From Trichodelitschia bisporula (taxonomy: Eukaryota; Ascomycota; Dothideomycetes; Phaeotrichales; Phaeotrichaceae): a stretch of 64,000 nucleotides of DNA. The notes below the pieces were generated by a model. That model did no database searches and was not told the origin of the DNA. It saw nothing but the letters and a program-made list of their open reading frames with translations. How positions within the stretch are numbered: the first letter of the stretch is position 1; each line of letters opens with the position of its first letter. Below are positions 44,522-55,656 of the stretch, one piece after another. Where the stretch lies: NCBI GenBank assembly GCA_010356995.1, contig ML996702.1, positions 267,013 through 331,012 on the forward strand. Reading direction: 5' to 3'. Position numbers and translations under genes: made by a program.

Positions 44522-46317
44522 CGTTTAATATACGGTAATATACGTATTTAATCTGGGTGCCTTAGGCTTACAGCTCTTTGAACAGGCCCCTTGTTCGTGT
44601 ACTGGTTTCTTTAATGAACACTGAATGTTGTTTAATGGCCGTGTTCGTTGTTTTAACCGCATCCCTACGCGGGCCTTACGAAATCCCTCGAGGTGTACCC
44701 TCCACTACCTCCGGTAATCCCGCCTTTCCCTTCTCCATATCTGCCCTTCCATCTCCGCCCGCCCTAGCTGGCGTTAGGCACCCAGAGAAACGCAGCGGGA
44801 CCACGCAGAGCAGACCTCAGCGGTATATGCGCAGAGGGAGAGCGGGTATATTCCGATATCACACAGTCATCAGCCAGCGGATGCATCTCCGCGCATTATA
44901 AGCGCAACCCTCGCACCGCACTCGCATCCGCCCGCTCCCGGCCCACTCCACCGGGCCGCGCCATCGCACTCGGCAAGCCGACACGGCCCGATCCCCGACG
45001 TCGGCCGCAAGGCTGGGCTCACGTCATGCGCACGGCCCTGCCGTCGTTTCGCTTCCCCCTTCGTACTTCGCATATGATGCAGGGCAAAAGGCTTGGGGCG
45101 CGGGTCGCGCGGCTTAAGAGGCTAGTGTGCTTCGCTGCGTCTGCGCACATGCGTGCGCTGCTGGGCTTGTGCCGCTGCGAATTGTGGTATGGAAGAGGTT
45201 GATCGCAGCGGGTGCGTCATGATCGGCATTCGTGAGCGGGGAATGTGAGCGGCGGACAGAGCGCCGAATTGTCGGCCACCCCTCCCTGCCCTCGCTCATC
45301 ATAGGCTATCCCTTCCCCCGCACGCTCGCAACCCTACCCAACGTCCCACCCGCCCGCCCAGCCCTGCGAACGCGGCTCAAGGCTTGCTTCCTTCCTCCGC
45401 TCCTTCCTTCGTTCCAGCGCCAAGTGTAATTTGTAGCCTAGTCTGTGCAACCGCAGCCGCTTCCACAGACAAGGCAAGAGCCACGCAAGGGAAAGCGCCA
45501 CTCCCTCACCACTTCCGCTTCCCCACCGCCGGAAATACGTCCGCTTGCAAGGCGGGCCACTTGTCGTAGAGCATACCGCGTTTCCACCTGCGATCAAAGG
45601 ACGGTGACTATCCATGCCCCCACCCGCTGCTAGCAATCCCCGCTGCGATCGGCAAAGTGGGTTGATTCTTGCCTTCTCACATCCCGCCAAGTAGGGATGC
45701 TACTACCGTACCGTACAGTAGGCCCGTCGGCGCGGCTTGGCGCATGCAACCCACCCTTCAAGCTCCGGATGCGGCACGTGTGGACCCGCGGGTCTAGGGA
45801 GCTGGAGTACGATTGCTGCGCAGGCTGTGGGGCTGTGAAACAAAGTGTTGTTGTCGGATAGCAGTGCCGTGGATGGATAAAGATCGCTGGGTGCGGACGT
45901 GCGGGAAGTATGCAAAGACAAATTTTGATATTCCGAGACGCTCGATTCGCGTCCGGTGCCATGCTTATGCTTGATCCTTGAGCCCCCTTCATACCTCGCG
46001 AATCAGCCGTGGTGGGATATACACGTCGCACTCCCAGCGCTTGGTACATGTGGGTATATCGCCTGCCGAAATGAGCAAAAAACGACCGTGATCCTCCATC
46101 GAGATATGCGCCAAAAGCAATCAATCTGCGCCGTGTGTCCATCCCATGAAGAAGCCCCCATTCTAGACAGTTGGTATCATGCTTCATGCATCCGGGCATG
46201 AGGGATCAGAGTGCCCGCCTCCAGTCTTCCCTGTCAACCCTCAAGTCGGCCAGCAAAGTAGTGTTTTGAACGCCGATGCGATGCCCCATCCCAGCAGACA
46301 TGACCCATCATCCCATT

Positions 46318-47053
46318 CTAGCATCTTGGCTCTTCCAGCGCATATCCCTCATACCGCCCATCCTTGTGCCTATCTATCCGCGGACTCCCCCTCTGCGAAC
46401 CGCCGCGCTCGGAATCACGGCCCTCTTCCCCCTGTCCTTCGCCTGTCTGCACAAAGGCAAAATACCCCTCCTGCTCTTGCCCTAGATCCAATGGGGTCAT
46501 GGGCCCGGGTGATCCCGCCGTAGGCAGAAGCCGCGGACTCGACGGCTTGGAACTGACGTGCCGGTAGCCGAGAATCTCTCGGCGGTACGCATGGTACTGG
46601 CGCTGGTGCGAGCCAGGCGACATGGGCGGAGCCGGAGTGCCATTGTTCGGTGCCGCGGGTGTAGTGGCAAGGCTCGAGTGCGATGAGGGGAAGTTGGCAG
46701 GGTGGAAGCGGGGAAGGGCGGGAAGGCCGAGGCCAGATGGCGTTGGGGCGTTTTGTCGCTTGCTGCGCAGGCCGCCATGTCGTTGATGGTGCTGTTGCGA
46801 AGTGCTTGAGGGCTCCGTAATGGGCGTCAGCGGCGAGATGGGCGTCATGGTGCGCCGGGAGGAGTAGGTGGGCCGAGACATGTCGAGATCTTCGGGCCGG
46901 AGGCGCTTCGGACTAGGTGGTGTTGCTACGCCGGGAGGCGTAAATTGGAATAACGGATCCAGAATGTGCGGGTATGGTCCCTTGATTTCGGACTGAAGTG
47001 CCTTTCGCAGGTGTGGCGATAGATGAGATAGTCTTTCTATGGTGGTGCCGGCA
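46318..47053 (-). CDS. hypothetical Pro/Ser-rich protein, N-terminus unresolved
   Basis: An open exon runs from a probable acceptor (GTGTAG just before 47053) to a stop ending at 46318, giving 244 residues. It begins AGTTIERLSHLSPHLRKAL and continues with GPYPHILDPLFQFTPPG and TPPSPKRLRPEDLDMSRP, which look like real protein rather than noise. Later parts (RRTMTPISPLTPITE, TPSGLGLPALPRFHP, YHAYRREILGYRHV) are Ser/Pro/Arg-rich. An internal ATG lies at 46881 and could be the start of a 187-aa form. I could not join an upstream exon in frame: the open sequence at 47155-47526 does not splice in phase with this acceptor. No family was recognised; nuclear regulatory protein is only a guess. Confidence 0.5.
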
Positions 47054-48344
47054 CTACACGAGAATGGGAGAAGGAGAGCGGAGGGAAGCCGAGGGTGAAG
47101 ACTTCGAGAGAGAAGTAGAAGGCGGGGGGGGTTGACGAGAGTATATACTTCGGATCAGGAGCCACCTGTATGCGTACCAAGCCTGGTGAGACAGGAAGGA
47201 GCAGCGGAGATGTTGGAGGGGTGAATGGACTGCTCTGATAGGAAAGGCCAGGGCGGGGCAGTGCAGCGATAATCGGACGACAAAAGTGGAGATGGGAAAG
47301 AGCGATCGTCGAGGAACCCTTGGATCTTGGACCCTAGATGGGTGCTCCCGTATTTGTAAGGATGAGATTTGTAGGGAAGGTCCGGTGAACGCTTTAGCTG
47401 GGAAAGGCGTTGCTTGAAGGTGGGGGAGAGAGACGTCGGGACGATTTGGAGATACGGTATTGTCAATTTGGTGAGATGGTAAGATGGTGATCGATGATGA
47501 TCCGATGTTCCGATGTGATGTGGCACTGTGACTTGTTTGTTGGGTTAGACTTTTGCGGGAAATGACGACGATAGTGTACCGTGGAGTGGGGGAAGCTTAA
47601 ATACGACTTATGGCAATGGTCTGATGAAGGGAGGGGAGTGGAGGGGGACAGGGAGTAATAAATAGCATCGTGAGCCTAATGCGTAACAGAGTGCCCGAAG
47701 AAGACCCATGGAAAGGGAACTCGGCGCCGGTAGAGTCACCCTTTCAACCCACCTGGTCCGTTCCTCTCACCAGCCTCCCCACCATCATCGACATCACGAC
47801 CCCCGCCCCATTCCCACCGTGCCCACCTAGCAACTCACATACGTACTATGTGACCCATGCGCCTGGACGACGACAGCGGACAGCCCTCCATCACCCTGCC
47901 TTAGTTGCGCCACCAAGGAACGAAGCAGGGGACAGTTCGTATGTCCGCATTTGCGCAGAGTACTTCTCCATCGGTCCTGGCCGTGTTCCCATGTCCAAGG
48001 CATTAATGCGGAGGGGTGGTCATAATGGCACCGGTGGGTTAGTGTGGGTTTCGTTGAGCCAGAAGGGAAAAGATGCAGAGAGGTGCTTTGGAGGCATTTC
48101 GTCACCGTCCATCAACCTCGTGCAAGGCCGACATGAAGCCAAGCCCGAAAGGGCCAAGGAAGCGGAGAACAGAAGCGTTTGTTGCCGCAGGGTCAAAGCC
48201 ATGGCCCACGATGATGCGCAGCGACGCAATGCGAATGTTCAATATGCCTCTCATGCAATTTTCATTCATCCTCAGTTTCTTTTTTGCGCAGTTGCTGCGG
48301 CCAGATCTCTTGTCTCAAACCAGTGACAGCTCCTGAAAAACCTT

Positions 48345-48800
48345 ACGCCCACCGATCATCCGTGCCGACCACATGCCCCGACGTCGTACGAGGCAGAGAC
48401 ATCCCAACCACATGCAGAGAAACCCATATCCATCCACCCGCTGACACACCCAGTCCCCAGACCTCAAGCAACCCTCCGCCCGTATCCACAGCCAAAGCCC
48501 TCACCACACGCACCCCTATCGTGCATCCCCCGTTACACAGCATCCGCATCTTGTACCACCCCATCTCGCAAATCCAGCCGCCCCTCCTTTCCACTATCCA
48601 CGACAGGCGTCGTCCAATGCCCAAACGCCGCCCTGCGCTTGCAGAATCACATGATGCACAGCCCTAGCGCGACCAGACTTCACGATTCCCGCGTCTGTCG
48701 CGATCGCGAACCACACCTCGCGTGGAGCCAAGCTTCGTGCCCGTAGGTTGGTAACGCCATTGACAAATAAAGCCGTAAACGGCGCGGGGTACCGTTGCAC
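48345..48800 (-). pseudogene. possible decayed or unspliced coding fragment
   Basis: On the minus strand, one frame (48800-48594) reads FVNGVTNLRARSLAPREVWF and continues with AIATDAGIVKSG and GGVWALDD. The overlapping frame just downstream (48624-48343) contains VRVVRALAVDTGGGLLEVWG and LGVSAGGWIWVSLHVVG. Both look like beta-strand repeats of a propeller-type protein, with a frame change between them and no start-to-stop gene. A frameshifted remnant or an unseen short intron would explain this. I do not recognise the family, and chance is possible. Confidence 0.3.
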
Positions 48801-48946
48801 GCTTGAGTGTGTTCGTAACTACGGTATGATCATAGCGCTTCATCTATGGCCGTTGCAATAGTCGTGTTGGCATGCCCCGAGAGGGATGTTGTACCGTACC
48901 GGGGAATAACATCCGGTTAACGTTACACAACCGTTACACAGCCGCA

Positions 48947-48964
48947 GCATCGGCATGCCGATGC
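48947..48964. repeat. 18-bp perfect palindrome
   Basis: GCATCGGCATGCCGATGC is identical to its own reverse complement. It sits in non-coding sequence just after two direct copies of CGTTACACA (about 48921 and 48932). Confidence 0.9.
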
Positions 48965-49539
48965 GGGCACCGCATGCTTACTTTTTTTTGGGCTGCCGAT
49001 TTAACCCTTAATCACAGCAGTCTGGCCCCATGAGCTGTTGGTCGGTGGGCCGAAGATTCCAGCCGGCCTTAAGAGCCAATTGATTTCGAGAACCTGGTGG
49101 AAGCGCGGCTTGGAGAACCAACTTCCCTTTGGTTGCATCGTCAACCCAGTTTAGTTTCTGTTGCTTTCTAGCGTTAAGGGCTTGTTCGCAGGTATTCTTG
49201 GAGCCATTGAGTTCATGCCGTCATGAACCTATCACGCACGTACATCCGTACGCATTTTGCAGAAGCTGGGAAATGAAGCCCTAGGGCCGTCGTCCATGTC
49301 GATGGGTAGCGCGGCAACTGTTGTCCAGGTAGGCTAGACGGCCTTATGCCAACCCAGACTGTAATTCCACAAGCTTCCTAACATCGTACCTCCTCAGAAT
49401 CAGTTGTTGTACTCCCCGCAATGCGCCGTCCATAGCCCAAAGTCCCATATCCATCTCCATGCTGTAGTCTATCCCAGAGCGCCAAACCCACGGAACTCCG
49501 CCAGGTATCCCCAACGCCTAAAGAATCAACCCAGAAGTC

Positions 49540-50825
49540 CTAGTCTACCTTCGGGTCTAACCAGCACTTGATCCACATGAACTCCCCCCTCGCCGGGTCC
49601 ATAACGGCCGCAAAATGCGTCATGTTACTCGCAATAGGATACCTCTCCATATATCCCAGCAACTTCTCCGCCTTCACCGCTCCTCCCTCCTTCCCCCGCA
49701 CCGCCCTCTCCCATCGCCTCGTCATGCACGCTTTGCGCTCTGTCGACTCCTCTATAACCTCCTTCATGCCGGGCATTCGGTACAGGAGCGCATCTCCGCC
49801 GCCATCATCATGCTCTGCATCATGGTTCGTGGCGACTACGAACGTGCTGCTGCTGATCTGCACTGCGCTCACGTGGTCCTTCTCAAACACCGTGGTACGC
49901 TCTCCCGAGCTGGCGACGATGTAACACGCCGTCGTCTTCATAGCCGGGAAGTTGATCTCGAGGTCTTCGAGCGTCGGCGGCCGCGTCTCGTGCGTCGCGA
50001 TGAGTATTTCGCGCAGGCGGGTGGCGATGGATGGGCGTAGCCCAAGAAGAACAGCGAGTTGGTGGCCGTGGTATCTGAGATTTGAGCGCACGGAGTTGGA
50101 ATTAGCGTGCGTGCTGCGGAAGTTGAGCGAGAGACTGAGGTCCGGCCTGTCCTATTAGCACAAGTCAAATTCAAAAGAAAAGGCATTACGCACCGAACGC
50201 CAGTCAACACGCCCACAAACCCAGCATACGTGACACTGCGCGCAACAACCGGTCCATCGGCGCAGCGCACAAACTGCAGCACCACGACAACCTCACGTAG
50301 GGCCTGCATGTCCCAATCCAGCGTGCGGAAGTGCACCATACGCTCCCCATGCTCGTCCCGTACCCGCGCGCCTCCGCTCGTACATCCCATTAACAGGTCC
50401 AGCAACGTGTTGAACGCGACGAGTAGCCACATCCCCACGCCGACGACGCGGTCGATGCCCCGCAGCTCGCGTGTCTGCTCCGAGCTGTGTAGGCGCCGAA
50501 GGAGGAGACGTGCGATGCCGCGGATCAGCGAGAGGGGCACCCGGTCGCCGAGCTCGAGGACCAGTTCATCGAAGAGGCTCGCTAGGCCGCGTAGTTCAGG
50601 TGCGAAGGCGGTGGCTACTTCGGTGTAGCGATCTTCGGGCGGGAGGGAGAGATCGATTTTGAAGACGGGCGGGGAGGGGTCTGTTGAGGTTGGGGGAGGC
50701 ATCGAGAGACGTCGGCCTGGGTGGGGATCTGGGGCGTGGTTTGGGGGATTCGGTTGGGAGGCGGTCTTCGATTGAGAGCGGAGGCGGAGGGACCGTCTGA
50801 GCGAGGAGGAGGTTGGCGCCGACAT
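49540..50825 (-). CDS. acid ceramidase / NAAA-like amidohydrolase (Ntn fold)
   Basis: Predicted 412 aa from two exons, 50825-50194 and 50146-49540, with a 47-nt intron (GTGCGT...GACAG). The splice gives VGVLTGVRPDLSLSLNFRS. The motif GCTSGGARVRDEHGERMVHFRTLDWDM holds the expected N-terminal nucleophile Cys at about residue 148 and the Arg-Thr-Leu-Asp-Trp block of the NAAA-beta/acid ceramidase family. YAGFVGVLTG and FEKDHVSAVQISSSTFVVATNHD, and near the end NMTHFAAVMDPARGEFMWIKC, are also typical. In animals these enzymes are lysosomal and self-cleaving at the Cys. Here no signal peptide is visible: the first 40 residues are Ser/Arg/Pro-rich. The fungal protein may therefore be cytosolic, or the true start may differ. 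The substrate is probably an N-acyl amide lipid. Confidence 0.88.
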
Positions 50826-51626
50826 GGTGAGTTGAGGGTTATAACGTCTTCATGTACGCCTTTTGGATGGCATAGCCACGCGACTTTGCCGGTGAGGCTG
50901 GACTGGTGCCTAGAGCTTGTGGAAGGGTAGGTGTAGGGCGTGGGTGGGGGCCAGTGGATGTTAACCAAGGCCAAGGAGCGAGGCAGACAATAAAGACAGC
51001 CAAGATGTAGTGTGTATGTTGGCGGAGTGAGGTTCACCCGCGAGAGAGATATCGACGATGTTTCGCGACATGGTCTGGGCTGTAACATATGGCGTGGGGG
51101 AATCCTTGTCGTTTGTGTGACCCACGGAATTGCGGGGGTGGCGTTCGGCGCATGGCTGCTGAATAAGGTTAGGCCGATAGTGAATCTGGGTAACTGGATG
51201 GGACTTCAATGATGGCGGATGAGTTCAAGTGCTATTGGCGTTTGCGAGATACGATGTGGTGGACCCAGATGCTCCTGCTTAATAAGCGGCAAGGCTTGAG
51301 GGTTCCGAGTTCAAACACTGAACACGCATCACGGAGAGGTGGAACAAGCAACTGAGAAAAACTTTGGTATCCACCGCTGCTTAGTCCTTAACACTCATTA
51401 TCTTCAAAGATTTCGACATACACACGTTTCCCACCGCGACCTTGTAGCCGCTTTATGAAGGTCTCTCTTTCCCGTTCTGAGACCTCCACCAACTGCCTTC
51501 CCCGACTTCTGGCTCCGGGACAGTCCACAAAGCAGAAACGAGGTAACCGTGGCGTGGATGACGGCAAGACTGTGTCTCCGGAGGCCACGACGGCAAAGGA
51601 TGAATCCCCAACACCAGTATTCGGCT
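50826..51626. other. intergenic region between ceramidase-like and DUF202 genes
   Basis: 801 bp, both neighbours on the minus strand. It should hold the ceramidase-like promoter and the DUF202 3-prime end. No other feature is evident. Confidence 0.45.
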
Positions 51627-52632
51627 TCATTTCTCAAACTGGCTTCCTCCGATGGCCAACACAACCACAAAGCTCGCTATGATCAATGCTGCTGCAATGA
51701 TCGAAACAATGAGGATGCTGCCTCTGCTCGCAGGGAACTTGCCGCGGATGACATAGTGTTGACTTTCAAAGTAGCGATGAAAGCCGATGAAAAGCACCAC
51801 GATGGATATCCCGATGAATGTACCTCCCAGCGGCTTCCCCACCTGGCGAAGATGGTTCTTCGGATTCGATGCTGAGATGGTAGAGTTGAGACGGAACAGC
51901 TGCGTAATGGCGATTCCAATGCTGGCAAACGAGAGAGACGTGCGGAGCCATGCGAGAAATGTTCGTTCTGCGTGGGTCAGTACAACGCTCTATGCACATT
52001 CTCACGCGAAGAATACCTAACGCCAGATGATCTCTTGCGACACTGCCTTTGTTGTCTAGCTCCACGCTGCCATACTTGTTGACCATCCGCTTCCACCACG
52101 CCTCTCCCGGCGGATCTAGTTCGTCTTCTGGTGAATCGCCGCGCCGCCTTCTCCTCCTCAACCCATCACCTCCGGTTTGGCCCGTTGCACCATTACGTGT
52201 CGTATCTCCTCCCGTCGCAGCAGTAGCATAGTCCCGTCCACCACCACTCTCAGCTCCCAGAATGCCCGTCCTCTCATCCGCACCGTCCGTAGCGCCAGGC
52301 ATATCAGACTCGCGCTTTGCGCGCAGTCCGATTTCGGGGAAAGAAACAGTCTTCGCAAGTTTCCGCAGCGGTCCAGGGTGATGATCGCGAAGGTCAGAAG
52401 CTTCGAACTCTTCAATCCGCGAAACAGTTCTCCGGTCTAGATCCAAAGACGGGGCAGATTCACAGGGGAGTTGGAAGGAAACTGAGCGAGAGGGTGGCGA
52501 GGTCCCGGACGCAGCTTTCAACGAGGCCGGGGCAGATGCAGACGACAAAAACGCCTCATCGCACATCAGTGATGCACGCGCCTGCTCCCGAGTTGTCGGG
52601 TCGGGTGGCCCGCGCTCCGAACGCGGCGCCAT
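51627..52632 (-). CDS. DUF202 domain membrane protein
   Basis: Predicted 318 aa from two exons, 52632-52017 and 51967-51627, with a 49-nt intron. The first about 190 residues are polar and Ser/Pro/Asp-rich with an RRRRRRG run. The C-terminal 120 residues form a DUF202 domain: DHLALERTFLAWLRTSLSFA, then IGIAITQLF, a second helix GISIVVLFIGFHRYF and a third ILIVSIIAAALIIASFVVVLA. Three transmembrane helices with the ERTFLAWLRT signature are diagnostic. The same domain occurs at the end of yeast Vtc proteins and in bacterial YidH, and free-standing fungal members have no established function. An in-frame ATG at 52704 would add 24 residues; I chose 52632 because the earlier segment looks unlike a fungal start. 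Confidence 0.85.
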
Positions 52633-53283
52633 GGCCTCTACTTTGGAGAGCCGAAGCGCGACGACTGCGGGGCTGGGGAAGGAAGAAATGCAAATGGCCG
52701 GCACCGGACTTCCGGGGGAAGCAATTTGAACTACCCGTAGGGCCGGAGCCGGGGCTATGAACGCGCGCCGCCCGGCATTTGTTTGCTGGGCCGGCTGCGG
52801 GATGGTTGCGGGAGAACCGAGTACCAGATCAAAGTAATAAGGTATTGATGTACTGGTAAGGTTAGTCCTTGGCTCGATTTCGTGATGGCGATAATCATTG
52901 ACGTGCGCGGTTTCCGCGCAGGTCCAGGGTTGACGTTCAAATCTTGGAGTTCATCACGGGAACCCGAAAGACTGGGGCGGCTTAGGCCCCTCGCGTCACG
53001 AGGCATGCATAAACCTCGCCGGCAGCAGAAAATGCGGTAATCACAGTCAAGAGGATCAATCTCATAGAGTCCATAAGAAGCATGCAAAGTCTGGTGTGAT
53101 GCACCTAAGATATCTATTTTTTCGAGTCAAACACATCGTTTGCCGAAACAGCGAGCCCATTACATGCCACCATCTAGTCGCTAGGTATCATTTGTCTCCA
53201 TTCCCTCGTCCATGCTCCCCAGTTGAGAGTCGTACCCATCCGAAAGACCAGATTGGAGTTCCTTCCAGTTGAGTACGAAGCAT
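52633..53283. other. intergenic region between DUF202 and DBP5 genes
   Basis: 651 bp with no gene seen. Upstream of DUF202 the sequence is mixed GC; toward 53150 it is AT-rich, as expected for a DBP5 3-prime end. Confidence 0.45.
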
Positions 53284-54943
53284 CTAAGCATCGTCCGCGC
53301 CATCACCACCCTGAAGCTGCTTCGTCGTCTTCCCGGCGCGCCGGCTCTTGATGACGCGTTTGACCGTCTCTTCGACATTGTCCCAGTCGTCCGTCTTGAG
53401 GGGTTCGGGTTTAATACCGAAGTGCTCCGCGATGTCCCTCAACATAAGCCACTGACGCTTGTCTGATACAAGGTTGATGGCAACCCCAACGCGACCAAAC
53501 CGACCAGTGCGACCAATACGGTGAAGGTAGGTCTCGAAGTCGGCCTTGCCGTTGGCCTCGGGAATATCGTAATTGACCACCATGGTAACAAGCGACACGT
53601 CGATACCACGCGCAAGAACGTTGGTTGTGATGAGCACCTTGGCGGCGCCAGAGCGGAAGCGGTCAATAACGACGTCACGCTCAGATCCCTCCAAGGCACC
53701 GCTCAGATGCGCCACTTGATGACCGTCTGCAACCATACGGCGCTCAATCTCCATAGCAGTATCACGGCGCTAATCTACGTTAGAGGGCTTGGGAACACCT
53801 TAGGAAGTAGTTACCTTGCAGAAGACGATGGATGATGAAATGGTCAGCAGACCATAGAACTTGAGAAGCACATCGTACTTCTCTTCCTCGCTCTCACAGT
53901 CGAAGAAGAACTGCTTTATCCCATCGACGGTGAGCTCGTCACGCTTGAGTGTGATTTTATTGGCTTTTGGAGCGAAAATGTCTGCAAACCCCAAGACTTC
54001 ATCGGGAAATGTGGCTGAGAAGAGGGTGACTTGCACATGGGAGGGAATTGACCTAGGGCTGTGAGGCACGGTAAAACCTTAAGATGCCTTCAGAAACTTA
54101 CAGCTTGACCCGCTTGCACTGGTCTCCTAGCCCCTGCTGATCCAGCATGTTGTCGGCTTCGTCAAGCACCAGCACCTTCATATTCGAGACGTTTATGATA
54201 CGTCGCCGAATCATGTCAACGACTGTTCCTGGTGTACCGACGACAATGTGCTGATTGACCCTGCTAGGGCGAGCCGGGTCTGGGACAGCACAGAACACCT
54301 TAAGACCCTCCATCTTCACTGCCATCGACTCGATGACACCAACAATTTGGCGTGCGAGCTCACGACTAGGAGCTAGCACAAGGGCTTGCGGCTGCTGGAG
54401 ACTCAGGTCGATGCGGCTGAGAATGTTGATGACGAAGGCGGCAGTCTTTCCGGTTCCGGACTGAGACTGGCCGATGAGGTTTGTGGGAGGATTGTGCAGC
54501 AACAGAGGGAGTGCACGCTCCTGAATCTTGGATGGCTTTTGGAAGTTGAGCCGCAGAAGGCCCTCGAGGATTGGCTGGGAGCTTCTCTGAGTCAGTTCAC
54601 GCACATTTTCTCAGCGGATATATGCGTACAGCTTCAGATCTTCAAAGGACTTAATGGAGAAGAGCGGGTTATTCGGATCATGTTGCAGATCGGCCAGCGT
54701 GACATTCACGTCGTATTCTGGCTCTTCGAGACGATTGCCGAGTGAGCGACCATCGTCGGTGGTCCCATCCTCCGCAGGAACGTCTACGCTCGTCGACGCC
54801 TTGGGCTCACTCGATGTATCGGTACCTTCAACGCTCGTCGACGCCTTGGGTTCAGCACTCGTTGCGTCGGTGCCATCTTTCGCGGGGGAGTCACGCGTGA
54901 TGCGACTCTCGAGAGAGGGAGTTGTGGTGGATTCCGAAGCCAT
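53284..54943 (-). CDS. DBP5: DEAD-box ATP-dependent RNA helicase Dbp5
   Basis: Predicted 508 aa from four exons: 54943-54630, 54584-54102, 54058-53815 and 53769-53284. It releases export factors from mRNPs at the cytoplasmic face of the nuclear pore. After an acidic Ser/Thr-rich N-terminus with two copies of EPKASTSV come [13 protein letters not shown] (Q motif), [11 protein letters not shown] (Walker A, about 145-155), [21 protein letters not shown] (motif II, Asp-Glu-Ala-Asp), [10 protein letters not shown], then [11 protein letters not shown] and [30 protein letters not shown] and the long C-terminal VKRVIKS segment fit Dbp5 rather than eIF4A or Dhh1. The first intron's acceptor could lie at CAG (54588) or AG (54585); only the second keeps frame ([11 protein letters not shown]). 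Confidence 0.95.
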
Positions 54944-55656
54944 TGTGACGGATGGTGATCGGAGGAGGGGCTGAGATACTGAGGTGTTTTGCAGTACCGT
55001 AGAACAACGACGTAGATTTGAAAGAGTGGCGTACTACGTAGGCAGTGCGATTGTCTGGAGCAAACTGTTCAGGCGTTGACGCGGGCTGGTGCAGGAACGT
55101 CTCCAGAAGTAGAGGGATAATAAAGCACAAAAATGAGTTGAGGACGTGTAAAGAGATAGATGAGTGCCGAAGCTTAGAAGTGCGTCAAAGAGGTTGACGC
55201 GGGGTGGGATAGTTTGAGCGTGGATGTGGAGTTGGCTCCCCACACAAAGTTGCTGCAGTTTGCGAAAGTGCAGGCGGCAGAAATGCGTCTCGCACTAGTC
55301 CATTTCCAGAACCGTCAATATCATAGTCATTCCACCCGCAAGAATTATCAGAAAAGGCAGCGATGACTTTTTCAGCTGGCCGTTGACCGCTGCCCCGCAC
55401 CTGTCGAACAAGGGAAGCTTGCGCCATGTATCACCAAGACCAACACAACAAGGATGACATCCCGTTTATGCCTGACGCGTTAGTCCCTTTGGCCTCAGGC
55501 ATGAAGAATCACGGCTGCATAACGGGCACCCTTCACCTGCGGCGCCTGTGCTGGGCTGATGTCGACGCTCCCCCGGGTAGATTATTCCACCTTTATGTTG
55601 CGCGCATCGAATCCCCACGACATCTTCGCCCTTCTTTCCCTTGATTTTCTTGCATT
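54944..55656. promoter_or_regulatory. divergent promoter region DBP5 / BZZ1
   Basis: 713 bp between divergent starts at 54943 (minus) and 55657 (plus). No gene or repeat is seen; a short open frame at 55426-55644 is not supported by composition. Confidence 0.5.

Larger units (their letters stand above)
44065..46317. other. 2.25-kb region without a clear gene
   Basis: No convincing coding exon was found. Positions 44380-44570 are markedly AT-rich and carry a hairpin; 44167-44226 is a tandem duplication (both listed). Sequence from 44700 to 45650 is C-rich on the plus strand, with scattered short frames of low-complexity composition. Confidence 0.5.
47054..49539. other. 2.5-kb region with no secure gene
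   Basis: It may include the missing 5-prime exon of the preceding minus-strand gene. On the minus strand at about 48800-48345 two overlapping frames offset by one base look protein-like (see the pseudogene entry). A perfect palindrome is at 48947-48964. Other open frames are compositional. Confidence 0.45.

Noticed and set aside
47670-48326. 218-codon plus-strand open frame
   Set aside because: It has no recognisable motif, no leader signals, and overlaps minus-strand frames of equal quality.
51270-51330. tRNA-like GGTTCCGAGTTCAAAC segment
   Set aside because: No matching D-arm, anticodon arm or acceptor stem could be folded around it.
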